From Calvatia gigantea (lineage: Eukaryota; Basidiomycota; Agaricomycetes; Agaricales; Lycoperdaceae): a stretch of DNA of 64,000 nt. The DNA is taken from assembly GCA_025093985.1 (NCBI GenBank), contig JACAAK010000010.1, forward strand, positions 1,699,501-1,763,500, given 5' to 3'. Shown one piece after another: positions 34,401 to 45,159 of this stretch (position 1 is the stretch's first letter; the number at the start of each line of letters is the position of its first letter). The notes beneath the pieces are model-generated. The model saw only the letters and a list, made by a program, of their open reading frames with translations. It did not search any database and was not told the DNA's origin. The position numbers were made by a program, and so were the translations under genes.

Positions 34401-34478
34401 CGAGCTTTGGCACATCTTATGAACAGCTATCCTGCGATCTTGAAGGACAAAGTCCTTAGTCTTACACTTCCTAAATAA
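31469..34478 (+). CDS. Rrm4-like RNA-binding protein: three RRMs plus MLLE modules, frame interrupted
   Basis: Resembles Ustilago maydis Rrm4, which carries mRNAs on moving endosomes in hyphae. Exons: 31469-31694, 31780-32216, 32298-32438, 32504-32554, 32611-32627, 32680-32753, 32820-33116, 33171-34204, 34263-34299, 34362-34478. RRM1 begins PVLYVTNLPAFI, RRM2 RLIKQLPPGYTDSQLYDLF, RRM3 NLFCKNLDPEIDSNGLF with RNP1 SRGFGFVSF and the tail HEPKQLRQEKLAQRYAGH. Then come MLLE-type helical modules: MRYDELAALTPVVRKEVL, NQSELTDLIMSLPKRERAM and the C-terminal LDQEDLRALAHLMNSYP. MLLE domains bind PAM2 peptides. Exon 5 is only 17 nt. Near 33007-33008 an extra T in GGT-T-GGTGG leads to TAG at 33020; without it the frame runs into SSPRARPSVLGSP, as expected before the MLLE part. 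No intron solves this. The Rrm4 assignment rests on domain order and RRM3/MLLE likeness. Confidence 0.8.
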
Positions 34479-35174
34479 AGTCGCTCGTCGCTCGGCGGTG
34501 TTTGCTACCCCATACCTCTTCCCTCGCCTGCTTTTCTTTGCCACCAACTATCCTGTTTCTCCCCCACCCTCTTGTTGTCTGCCTTGATATCTTGGCACAG
34601 ATGAATCACGTCGGTCTATCTGACCTCCCAACTATTCTCAAATCATCGGAGTCTTCCCTATTCCTCTTTCTTTCTGCATTATTCCCCCGGAAATTTACAA
34701 TTAGCTCGTCGGAAAGCTCATCTTTTACATCACTACGTAGTTTGTTCTCTATCCATTTTCTTACCCCCGTTCATTTCTCTGTTTTTTTCTGATACTACCA
34801 CCCTCTACTGATATGTGTGGTTTACATACGACTTACTAACGACCTGCCCCTTTTTTGACGATGATGATTTACATGACGAGTACTCGATGTTGTGGTGGTG
34901 CTACTATTTTGTGTCAGGAGCCTCGTGGTGGTGAACGAGGGTTAGACTTTTTAAGGCCACGAGTCTGGTATTTATCTATTGTCATGAATCCCATGTAAGC
35001 CGACACAGCAGCAAGGCGGTGTCGAAAGGTCAGTGGATACTGTGGGGTCCGCAGGTGAGCCAAGACAACGAACGGAACAGAACAAAAGTGATCGCAGCAC
35101 ACGTCGCGACGTATTAAGCAACCCCCTCAAGGACCCTCTCTCCCCGATCCTGATCCTTTCATCATAATCCCAAC
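34479..35174. other. Intergenic, T/C-rich
   Basis: 3' untranslated region of the Rrm4-like gene and promoter of AIP1; the pyrimidine-rich tracts (34500-34800) are typical of fungal untranslated regions. No gene seen. Confidence 0.6.
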
Positions 35175-37921
35175 ATGTCGTACAAACCTAGCGGACTGTT
35201 TCCTTCGAACCCCGTCACAACACGCGGAGCGTCGACCAAGATCAGTTCATACAAGGATAAAGTCATTTATACAACCGGGAAGACCGTAATCGTGAGCAAC
35301 CACATTGCCTCCTGCTATCGTTGCGCGCGATATCTGATTTCATGACGTGGGGGGTTCGTGTACGTGATGTAGATAAGAGATTTAAGTGTGAGTGGTTGAG
35401 ATTTGGCCCCTAATCCTGTCCCTTGGATTCAACTTTGAGCTGATTGCTTCGCCCTTCGCCCTTCGCCCTTCGTCGTTTGGTCGTTCCCCTGCGCGTTTGG
35501 ATTCGGATCCCCGGACCTTGTGTGTGTGTATATGTTGTATAGAAACCATCAACGAGTGCGACGACGTACCTTGGCCATGTGCATAACGCAACCGTCGCGA
35601 GGTTCTCGCCTACGGGATATTATTGTGCTTCGGGAGATGTAAATGGGACCGGTAAGTTCCACTTCCCAGGTGTTTGCCTTCATCGCTTGATGCTAACTGA
35701 CACTGCGTTGGATTCACAGTGAGAATCTGGGATACTGTTGGCGAAGATCAAATATTGAAAGGGGAGTACAAGGTCATTTCGGGAAAGATGTAAGTTGTCC
35801 CGATCAGCTGCATGTTTATACCCATGCTGAAATGATTATGTCGTTGTGATAAAGAAATGACCTTGCTTGGGATGGTGAGAGTAAGAGGATTATTGCTGTA
35901 GGTGATGGACGAGACCGGCAAGTCCTACCTGCACTACGTAGCCACATTCTTGCCCACCGAATTGTCCTATAGGATTTGGATATGCTTTCAACATGGACAC
36001 CGGGACGTCAATTGGAGAAATCGGCGGACATTCCAAAGTCATCAACGCAGTCTCGATTCGTCAACAACGACCATATAAAGCTTGCCACCTGCCTCAGATG
36101 ATGGCACCATCGTTTTCCATCAAGGTGAGCGGTGTTCACACAGATATAGTCATGTACATTGGTTGTTGATATTGGGTAGGCCCCCCGTTCAAGTTCGAGA
36201 AGGTACCATTCGGATTTTGGTCAACATTTGGAAAGATCTCTGATTGAGCCTGGTTCCAGCTCATCAAGACCCATACGAAATTCGTCCAAGATGTCGAGTT
36301 TTCTCCCTCTGGCGATTTGTTCACTAGTGTCGGTTCCGACTCGAAGATATTTCTCTATGATGGAAAGACGGGTGACACCGTCGCGGAGATCACAGATAGC
36401 CCGCACAAAGGAAGCATTGTACGTCGCTCCATCCCCCCGCCCACCATCCTCTTGTGCCTGACCAAAATGCACCTAGTTCGCCGTATCTTGGAGCCCGGAT
36501 AATAAATCTATCTTCACATCTTCTGCGGACAAGACTGTCAAGTTATGTAGGAGTCGTTTATTAAAATACTGAGATTCTATTATTTATCCGCCTTTGTGTT
36601 CCAGGGGACATCGAAGCTCGCAAAGCGACTGCGACATGGACTGTCGGGTCAACAGTCGATGATCAACAGTTGGGCAATACTTGGAACGGAGAGAACAATC
36701 TTGTCTCCTTGTCACTCGGGGGCAACCTCAACGTCTTTGACCCCAGGACAGCTGATAAACCTACTGCGCATTTTCAGCGTGAGTTCCACGCCACATTCTC
36801 TTCCTCGTAATCAGGGTTGACTTTCCCGCACAGGGACCACAAAGCGCTATCAATGCCATCACTCCAACCAAATCTGATACATTTTTGACTGGAACGTCCT
36901 CGGGGCGTGTGTATTCGTACTCTGTAGCCGAAGGCGAATCCGCACCCGTGACTGGCACCAGTCATGGGACATACATTTCCGGCATGGCGGCATCAGTTCC
37001 AGAGGACAAGGTATATTCGATCGGATGGGACGATAAGATTCGTGAAATATCTGGCGATAGTTTCGTGTACGCTGAACATTGTCCTCCTAATCCATAGGCT
37101 TGAATGGCTGATGTTCACATGCAGCCCGGCTGTGGCACCTACTGCTGCGCAACCTAAAGCTATTGCGGTAGCAGGCGATTCGAACTGTGTTTGTATCCGA
37201 AATCGGCACCGTCGAGGCGTTCCGGTCCAATCAGAAAGTATCTAACCTTAAGCCGAAGTACGCTCCAAGTGCCATTGCAGCGTGGAAGGCGATCGTTGCT
37301 ATTGGCTCCGAGGTATGCGTTTAAATTTATGCGTTTAAATTACATCGGTTTGTGCCAGAAAGCGGAATTCATCCTCTGACAGGATAACAAAGTGCGCCTG
37401 CACGAATGGGACGGTAAATCCCTGAAGGAGACTGGTGTGCTCGAGAACAATAGAGCTCTGATCTCCGCATTAGCGTTCTCGCCTGACGGCAAATACCTTG
37501 TGACTGGAGATGTGAGTAACTGCGTTGTCTGCACAGACCACCTACTTACATCCTGTTTTATCTCAAGTCTGCGGGCAAGATCATCTTATACGATGTCGAG
37601 AAAAAAGAGGTTCACAATTTACTCAATATCTGTAATCTCTTTGCTGACGACTCACGGTACAGATGGTAACGAACCGATGGACGGCGCATTCCGCCCGCAG
37701 TCAACTCATTCTCCTGGACATCAGACTCTCGACACCTTGCATCCGGTTCCCTCGATACACACGTCTATGTCTGGAGCACAGAGAAACCATTACAGAACAT
37801 CGCTATCAAAAACGCAGCCTCGAACGGTGTCAATGGTGTCTTGTGGGTCGGTCCTTCTAAACTTGCGAGTGCCGGTGCCGATGGGATTGTGAGATTGTGG
37901 GATATTACCTTCCATGAATGA
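35175..37921 (+). CDS. AIP1: Actin-interacting protein 1 (WD40), several frame breaks
   Basis: Aip1 is a double beta-propeller WD40 protein that works with cofilin to disassemble actin filaments. The N-terminus ([20 protein letters not shown]) and blades such as [46 protein letters not shown] and [19 protein letters not shown] are diagnostic; it ends [10 protein letters not shown] before TGA 37919-37921. First exons: 35175-35291, a 15-nt exon 35373-35387 (IRDLS), 35543-35651, 35720-35789, 35855-35917. At about six places the frame continues only if one base is ignored: near 35973, 36080 and 36090 (YK-LATASDDGT), 36778 (CAG-C-GTGAGT at a donor), 37191 and 37699 (SAR-A-GTC AAC). The duplicate at 39.4 kb lacks the 37699 base. 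So either this single-copy conserved gene has decayed or the assembly carries insertions. A 35918-35972 intron also appears to start GCAAGT. Confidence 0.85.
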
Positions 37922-38290
37922 TAATAGGGGCTTGTCGTAGGTCCTTCTCAACGTGTATTCTATTCCGGGTCGTGGTTTTGGTCTGTCCGAGAACTCGTTC
38001 GGAGCAAGTATATCGTTTTCGCCCTCGCCATTCGTCAAGCTGTGGGTGCCCTTTCGTTATCCCGCATCATTCGCAGCACCAAATGAAGCCCCACCCCTTC
38101 CAAAGTCTTAGTGAACCTGTTGCTGTATCAACCAAAGATTTCTGCTTGTCCCCCTGTGCCCCTGCAATTTGCGGTTACCACCCCGTTCCTGGTAGTCCCA
38201 CAGACGAAGACACCTGTGGTTCGGGGTCAGATACCAAGGGGAGAGGGCGCCGCCCTCTGCGCCGCTCCTTGGCTATTCCCCCCCTAATTA
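37565..38290 (+). repeat. AIP1 3' segmental duplication, copy 1
   Basis: The last AIP1 exons plus about 370 bp of downstream sequence are repeated at 39290-40100 in the same orientation, with many substitutions. Shared landmarks are the GATATT.CCTTCCATG-like 3' end of AIP1, CTCAACGTGTATT, CCTTTCCAAG, and the ACGAAGA.GACAC / AGATACCAAG block. Confidence 0.75.
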
Positions 38291-38583
38291 AGCTCGGTCC
38301 TACTGAGACCCAGCAATTTTTTGGGGAAGATAATCCCGATACTCCGTCCTCTTTCCTTCAGGCTGATGGACTACTCCTACTCCTGTTCCTTCTCTCTATA
38401 CTAGTGCACCGTTCTCGTGTAGTTACAATGTCATTATCCCAAACCATGGCATATTTAATTACACCCAACCAGCTGGGGTATGCAAATGACTGTTGTAACA
38501 CCCCATTGTCTCAGTCATATAAGATTCCTCTATAAGAAGTTGAATGGATGACCGTTGAGACATATCCACAACCTTAACAGTCA

Positions 38584-39097
38584 TGGGCTGCCTAGGCATG
38601 AGGAGGAAACAAGTACGTATCCACTGCACTCTACATGAACCTCTTACTCATTGTCGCAGCAATATGGAAAGGACAAAGAAAACCCCCACCCTGTGAATGG
38701 TCATGTCGACAGCAAAGGACCCCAACCCGAAGCCGGCAAGTCTTCACGTTCAGGGTCATCGTTCAATCTTCCCTCGGCACTTCCACCTACCTTTCCTGAG
38801 GGGCAGCAGGGGCACTCTGGGCATGTCAACAACGAGAACCGAGGGGGGTGAAATAAGGAGGACGTTAGGGGAGATGCCAGCCATGGGCCGACTTACACCC
38901 ATGATGATATTCCAGTGTTGCTAGGAGAGATTGGGGAAATCCTCAATGAGGCCCGGACAATGAGTGCTCAAATATCTAAAGCCTTCGGTGGGGTATGATC
39001 TTCATTGTACTTGATGGAAAGATACGATGCTGATTAGATTGATCTATTGCCCCTCAAATACTTGAAAGTCGGACTGCTTGCTAGACTCCTAGGTACG
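38584..39097 (+). pseudogene. Small MGC-type acylated protein, interrupted by a TGA
   Basis: Exon 1 encodes MGCLGMRRKQ, a start that fits N-myristoylation (Gly2) with palmitoylation (Cys3) and a basic patch, suggesting membrane attachment. After an intron (about 38613-38659) the frame reads QYGKDKENPHPVNGHVDS to ENRGG and then TGA at 38849. The same frame continues at once with KEDVRGDASHGPTYTHDD, IPVLLGEIGEILNEARTM and SAQISKAFGG; a further exon (39035-39097 or so) reads IDLLPLKYLKVGLLARLL. So a single nonsense change (for example CGA to TGA) appears to split one reading frame. Family unknown; N-terminal modules of fungal NLR-like proteins can look like this, but that is a guess. It lies between the two AIP1-derived duplicates. 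Confidence 0.4.
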
Positions 39098-39289
39098 TCT
39101 CTAGCTATTGTAAATGGGAGGTCTCCGATTTGGATTGAGGTGGTTGGTGCAATGTAATTGGAAGTTTCAGATTAACCGATCCCTGTGACATCTTACATAC
39201 TGTAGGGGAGTCCGAAGAACGGTTAATATTTTAATGCCTACCAGGTACTCAAGTACTCAATACCTTGAGTGCCGCACCGGCCACCCATT

Positions 39290-40100
39290 CACGTGATGTT
39301 CCAGTTCCAATCACCTTCTACGACATCGAGAAAAAAGGGGTTCAGCTTCCACTCAATATCTGTCGTTCCTCCGCTGACAATTCATTATCCGGATAGTGAC
39401 AAACTGATGGTTAACCCATCCCGCTCACATCAACTCATTTTCCTGGACGTCGAACTTCCGGCGTTTCGTGTCTGGCTCCCCTGATATGCACGCCTACTAT
39501 ATCTAGAGCATAGAGAACGGATTGTAGAACGTTGCTATAAAAACAGTCTCGAACAGTCTCAACGGCGTCTTATGGGTTGATCCGATTAGCTTGCGAGTGT
39601 TGATTCCGATGGGATTGTGAGATTATGGGATATTATTTTCCATGCATGATACTAGGAACATGTTGTAGGTCTGTTTCTCAACGTGTATTTCATTTCGGGT
39701 TGCGGCTTCTGATCTGTCTGGAGAACTCACTCAGTCCCAAATTGTATCCTCACCGTCCTCTCCACACTGTCTGCACACCTCTCGTCAAAATCCACGAGCC
39801 TTTCCCTTATCCCGACCCCCGGCGCCATTTCCTTGTCCCGCATTACTTACAGTATCCAATACAAGTGAATAAGCCCTAGTCACACCCTTTCCAAGAACCG
39901 AATGAGTAGTGCCCGCCGCCGTACCAATCCAGTAACCGTACTTGTCCCTCTGCGCTCCTGCAGTTTGCGTCTGCCGCCCTGTTTTCGACTTCTGTCAAAA
40001 AGTCCATTGTAATCCCACGGACGAAGAAGACACTTACAGGTTTGGGGTTAGATGCCAAGAGGAGAGGCCGCTGTCCTCTTCTGTCACCATCTCCTGGCCA
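39290..40100 (+). repeat. AIP1 3' segmental duplication, copy 2 (decayed)
   Basis: Second copy of the block at 37565-38290, carrying the AIP1 relic (39310-39651) and diverged downstream sequence. Many differences are C to T or G to A transitions. Confidence 0.75.
39310..39651 (+). pseudogene. AIP1 C-terminal relic
   Basis: Aligns to the last two AIP1 exons: YDIEKK, then HPAHINSFSWTS in place of [12 protein letters not shown], later NVAIKTVSNSLNGVLWVD, and a 3' end GGGATTGTGAGATTATGGGAT. It contains in-frame TAG and frameshifts and no promoter or 5' exons, so it is a dead copy. At the site aligned with 37699 it lacks the extra A: GCTCACATCAAC against GCCCGCAGTCAAC. Confidence 0.75.
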
Positions 40101-40178
40101 GTTTCTCCCCCAGTTCCTCCTGGGATGGCATGTAATCACGCCAGGACATAGCCTGCTACACAGTGTCCCAACAACAAT

Positions 40179-40500
40179 TCAAAAATGAGTCCCAATTGAA
40201 CACTCACCTTGCTCTCTGATGTGCATGAGTACAGGCTCGAACCACTTGAGCGGTTCTTCAGCATCTTCTCGTCTCGACTCTTCCAGCCACGCCATCACCT
40301 TCGAAATTTTTTCACTTTTTGGCACGTCGGATTCCCTTGAACTACCAGAAGCACCTTCCGGAGTTATTCCAGCACTCGGCGCTTCTTCTGCTGCTACAAC
40401 CTTGGACACGCTCCTCAAACTCCTGGCCACCCTTTCAGCAACGAAAGGTGGGTTTGTGAGTTTTCGGCGCTTTCCTGAAGCTATAGTCTGCGTCTGCTAG
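40179..40500 (-). other. Orphan open segment next to the duplication edge
   Basis: A minus-strand frame reads QTQTIASGKRRKLTNPPF, VAERVARSLRSVSKVVAAEE and, near its end, KVMAWLEESRREDAEEPL then KWFEPVLMHIREQ, followed by a good donor (GTGAGT) at about 40206. It looks like a helical, charged exon of a real gene, but no start or next exon was found; the left side runs into the AIP1-derived duplication. Possibly a gene truncated by that rearrangement. No family assigned. Confidence 0.35.
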
Positions 40501-40849
40501 TCCCAGTTTATTTTGGGAACATATGATGTCATACAGAGAGGCTTACCACTCGTCTTCCTCTATGAGGAAGGACGACCCGGAACCGTTTAGCGCTCAGCGC
40601 TAAATTTAGTGACAATCATGTGCTTTTTCCCTCGAGCATGGATCAGCGTTTAAACGTTGTAATTAACATTTAAGGCAGATAGCACATTATCCCTGTGAGT
40701 TTTCATGTGGTCTGTGGTATGTACATAGAATCTACCTCGGTCCTCCTAAATGAAATCAGTGGCGCTTTTCATCTGTTAACCTGCCAAAGATCTCAACTTT
40801 AACCTAATCTAAGTCTCCCCGCCGCCAGCCGACCGTGTTGAGCCTGGAC

Positions 40850-42875
40850 ATGAGCTTCTTCTCCCTCTGGTTATTGGAGCAAGTCTGGCAAAAGTATGGA
40901 GATCATGGATCCCCCTTATAACATTCGCTGTCTTTATACCTTAAACCGGCATCTACCCGGCAAATCTCAGTCAACACGGTATGAATTGCCCAAGGCTCTT
41001 GGACGTCAATTTCACCCCACAGCGAGGTCGTCGGCCGCTGAATGTGTCGCCCTGCTTCGGAACCTGAGTGCAGAAACAGGCCCATCTGCTGGGAAGATCG
41101 TTGACGTAAAACAATCCTCCGCGCCCATTTCGCGTACATCAAGGATGACCCGTGATGTGATGACGGAGGCAACAGCGGGATTACCTCTGTTGCGCGAAAC
41201 TCGATCAGCACATGGTAATACTACGTTATTTATCAACTGGAGTGTTGGGTGGACTTACATTAGTACAAGAATTGGTTGGGAGGCAAAACTCGTGTTCACG
41301 AGTATGATGGCAAGGGTGTTGAAGCCTAGAAAATGTCAGAACGGCTGGGGGAAAACGGTCACAAGGTTGGCCTCACAAAGTTGTAAACAGTAGAATGAGA
41401 GAGCTCCTCGATAGACCCTGTCGATCATTGGCGTCGTTCGCAGTTGGAACCCGAACATTTTCCATCGTACGAAGAGGACACAACACATAAGGACTGGGGA
41501 GATTCTGTTCACCTGTGTGGTACGGATGTGATAAAGACTCACTCATACAACTGCAGACACTCGAGATTTCGTTAATGAAGGAGTATGATTGTGCCACGAC
41601 CGCGTCTCTTGGATTTTCTTGTACAACGAAACATACAGGAAGAGACGTGACTGTCTGGTACCCTTGTAATTCTGCTCATCAATTGTACACAATGAAAAAA
41701 GGAGGTGCTGCTCACGCAGCAGATTCCGCAGGATGTTGAGGATAATTCTTGCAGCAACTATTATCTGAATCATCCATACAGGAGTTGAACGAAGATATGA
41801 GCGAAGTTCAAGATTTACTGAGCCCGCTATCCAGAACAGGATTAGTATCGCACAACTTCTCCTGCATATGGCGTAGGCTTCCAAGTAAAAGAAAGCTGGA
41901 ATGCAGAACTTAAGCAAGGTTTGCCAGGCACTCTCTCAAAATCGGGTGCGAACCTTCTGCGCTTGTTGTTGCAATAGTACCAAGCCCTGATGATCGTTCA
42001 TTGTTTCTGCTGCTCCTCGTCGCTAAAGAGAATGCTCACAGGTGGTTATCCTATCCACATCGTTGCTACAACTCTATCGCAATGGGTCAGGTCATATCGT
42101 ACTTCTGAGTGTGTGGACCCACGTTGTGAGGGTCTCCTCCCACTTCCAGTATGCCAGCGAGTTGCAAGCTAGAAACTAGGAGCAGGGTTATGGCCCGGGC
42201 ACTTCAGAGAGAATAACCACCTACAACGAATGTTCATAGATAACAAGGCGTACGGGGTATAACGCGAGACCACGAAAATGAGTTTGGCAAGGCTCCATCT
42301 CGAGTTCCAAACAAGTTTGACCTTGGCGGTATACAGATAATTAATATCAACGGGCCTGTGACGTACTTGGAGAACGTTATACAAACCTCGCGTGCGAGAG
42401 TTTCGGCGTGGTCGCAAACTAGGAAAGTAAGGACTGCAACTAGGCGGACAGGGCTTGAGGCGTGCTATGCCAAGAGTTCAGCCAGGTATTACCTTGACAA
42501 TACTGATATGAAAAAATGAGCGAGAACGATGAGTGATTAACAGCCATGGAATCTGGCACAGAACCTACAGATGCGAAGAGGGAGACGCGGCTGAGTGTAA
42601 TAAGTCTTAACAGTAGAGTAGGTTCAGACATCGCCATCATAGTGGGTGATACTGATCAGACCTAAGCTATTCCCGATGCTTTTGTAGCATGCCCCATGGG
42701 AAGTGACTTGGTTGTGGCGTCCAACACTGATGAACTTCATGGTCCTGTGTTAGCCTGCCCAGCATACGAAAACTCCAATGATGTTTTGACGGGCAGATAC
42801 CGTGGCACTTAAGGAAATACATGATAGTGAAGATTCCAAATTTGTTTATGTTTAACATCAGATCTAGTGGGGCGG
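40850..42875. repeat. Tandem duplication unit A
   Basis: About 2.0 kb aligned end to end with unit B (43095-45135) in direct orientation; some blocks, such as ACAATCCTCCGCGCCCATTT and the bases after it (41112-41160 and 43361-43409), are identical over dozens of bases. Each unit carries one minus-strand DUF6533-type gene. Confidence 0.85.
41012..42640 (-). CDS. DUF6533-type multi-pass membrane protein, copy A
   Basis: A seven-helix-like membrane protein of a family expanded in mushroom fungi; no function is established. Segments in order on the minus strand: start MMAMSEPTLLLRLITLS (42640), LVAVLTFLVCDHAETLARE, then after an intron VKLVWNSRWSLAKLIFVVSR and YTPYALLSMNIR (the DUF6533 signature: aspartate-histidine pair, charged loop, then W-S-L-A-K). 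Later come LKFCIPAFFYLEAYAICRRS, ILILFWIAG and, after an intron, IIVAARIILNILRNLL. Further 3' there is VYRGALSFYCLQL, FNTLAIILVNTSFASQPI and ASVITSRVILDVREMGAEDC. It stops at TGA 41014-41012. Splice sites between the segments are good, but the middle exons (about 42250-41920) were not fully resolved. Confidence 0.65.
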
Positions 42876-43094
42876 CAAATACACTCCAAGTGGAAGGCCA
42901 CCGCTAGGGACATCAGGTCAGCCTCACTTAAGGAGAGAACCAGGAATACAGTGAACCTGAGCGTGTATTCGAAGATGATGGTGAAAGACTAAAGTACAAT
43001 CTACCCGTCCAACTCGTCTTTTATCTCTTTCCAAATATGACCATGTGTTAATAATATTCGTTTTCCGATCTCTGGTGTAAGTCAGGCTTACACT

Positions 43095-45135
43095 AAGCTT
43101 CTTTTCTTTCTGGTTACTGAAACCAATCTATGTGCTTTTCTTCACAGATAATATTTGCTGTCATTAGTACCTTAAACCGGCGCCCACTCGGCAGATCTAA
43201 ATCAGCACAGACTTTGGAGTATCAAACCACCCAAGGCCCTTGAAGGCTTGAACATCAATTTCACCCCACAGTGAGGTCGTCGGCCGCCGACTGCGTCGCC
43301 CTGCTTCGGAACCTGAGCGCAGAAATAGGCCTATCTACCGGGAAGGTCGTCGACGTAAAACAATCCTCCGCGCCCATTTCGCGTACATCAAGGATGACCC
43401 GTGATGTGATGACAGCGGCGATAGCAGGGTTGGCTCTGTTGCGTAAAACTGGTCAGCACATGGTGATAATACGTAGTTCATCAATTGGAGTGTTGGGTGG
43501 ACTTACATTAGTACAAGAATTGGTTGGGAGGCAAAACTCGTGTTCACGAGTATGATGGCGAGGATGTTGAAGCCTAGGAAACGTTGGGATAGCTGCAAGT
43601 AGTCGCGAGGATGGCCTCACAAAGTTGTAAGCAGTAGAACAAGAGAGCTCCTCGGTATACCCTGTCAATCATTGGTGTTGTTCGTAGCTGAAATCTGAAC
43701 ATTTTCCATCGGACGAAGAGAATACAACACATAAGGACTGGGGAAAACTTCCATTCACCCGTGGATAAGTGTGGAAGTAATCAAGACTCACTTATGCAAC
43801 TGCAGACACTCGAGATTTCGTTAATGAAGGAATATGATTGCGCCACGGTAGCGTCTCTTGGATTGCTTTGGGCGACGAAGCACACAGGAAGGGACGTGCT
43901 TATTTGGTACTCTTGCAATTCCGCTCATCAGCTAAACGATAGAGAGAGGGAGACATCACTCACGCAGCAGATTACGCAGGATATTGAGGATAATTCTTGC
44001 GGCAACTATGACCTGAATCATTCATCAGACAGTCAGTCAAAAAGTGCGAATGAAATTAGAAATTTACGAAGCCCGCTATGCAAAACAGGACCAGCATCGC
44101 ACGACTTCTCCTGCATATGGCGTAGGCCTCCAAACAAAAGAAAGCTGGGGATGCAAAGCTTTAGCAGGGTTACCTAGATGTTCTCCCAAGATCGGGTACG
44201 AACCTTCCGCGCTTGTTGTTGCGATAGTACCGAGCCCTGATCTGCGTCTATCGTTGCTGCTGATTCAAGTTGCTAAAGGAACGCTCACAGGTAATTATTC
44301 TGTCTAGGTTGTTGCCACATTCCTGTTGCAGGAGGTCAGATCATATCATACTTCTGAGGATAGGACCCACGTCGCGAGGGTCTCCTCCCTCCCCTGGTAT
44401 GCCGGTAAGCTGTAAGCGGGAAACTGAGACAGGGTTATGACCTGAGTGATTCAGAGAAGATAATCGCTTACGGCGAATATTCATAGATAATAAGGCGTAT
44501 GGAGTATATCGCGAAACCACGAAAATGAATTTGGCGAGGCTCCATCTCGAATTCCAAACAAGCTTGATCTTGGCGGTATACAGGTGATTAGTTTTTAAGC
44601 AGGCCTGGAAAGAGCTTAAACAAGTTATACAAACCTCACGTGCCAGAGTTTCAGCGTGATCGCAGACCAGAAAAGTAAGGACCGCAACTGGGCGAGCAGG
44701 ACTTTAGGCGAGCTATGCCAATTGGTTCAACCAGGAAATTCCGAATTACCTTGACAATACTGATAGGGAAAAATGAGTGAAAAAGATGAGTGATTAACAG
44801 CCATGGACAGTCTAGCACAGAACTTACAGATGTGAAGAGGGAAGCACGGGTGAGCACAGTAAGTCTCAACCGTGTAGCAGGATCCGACATCGCCGTTACA
44901 GTGAGTGGTACTAATCAAAGCCAAGTCATCCTCAACGCTTTTGTAGTCTGCACCATGGGAAATGAATCAGTTATAGCGCCCAACGCTGATAAATTCCACA
45001 GGTCCTGTGTTGGCCTGCCCGGAACACAAGGGCACCAATGATATTCTGACGGACGGATACAGTGGTATTTCAGCAAAAAATACACAATGTTGAAGACTCC
45101 AGATGATTGATTTTTACTTGAACAAATATCAGATT
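43095..45135. repeat. Tandem duplication unit B
   Basis: Second copy of the 40850-42875 unit, ending about 25 bp before the tRNA-Ile gene. Differences from unit A are mainly transitions and small indels. Confidence 0.85.
43261..44890 (-). CDS. DUF6533-type membrane protein, copy B (possibly damaged)
   Basis: Paralogue of copy A. Seen: start MSDPATRLRLTVLT (44890), VAVLTFLVCDHAETLARE, IKLVWNSRWSLAKFIFVVSR, YTPYALLSMNIR, AFFCLEAYAICRRSRAMLVL, VIVAARIILNILRNLL and the C-terminal block AAVITSRVILDVREMGAEDC, ending at TGA 43263-43261. In the exon before VAVLTF copy B has TAA where copy A has TCA, so the exon arrangement inferred for A gives a stop here; a different acceptor could avoid it. Functional state uncertain. 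Confidence 0.55.
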
Positions 45136-45159
45136 TATCAAAATGCCAGCATACTCAGC

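Noticed and set aside
40903..41393. Plus-strand frame of 165 codons in tandem unit A
   Set aside because: Antisense to the DUF6533 C-terminal exons; the minus strand has splice sites and the conserved ITSRVILDVRE block in both units.
40850..45135. Tandem unit as an LTR retrotransposon or insertion next to a tRNA
   Set aside because: No reverse transcriptase, integrase or matched terminal repeats; the repeated body encodes a DUF6533 protein.
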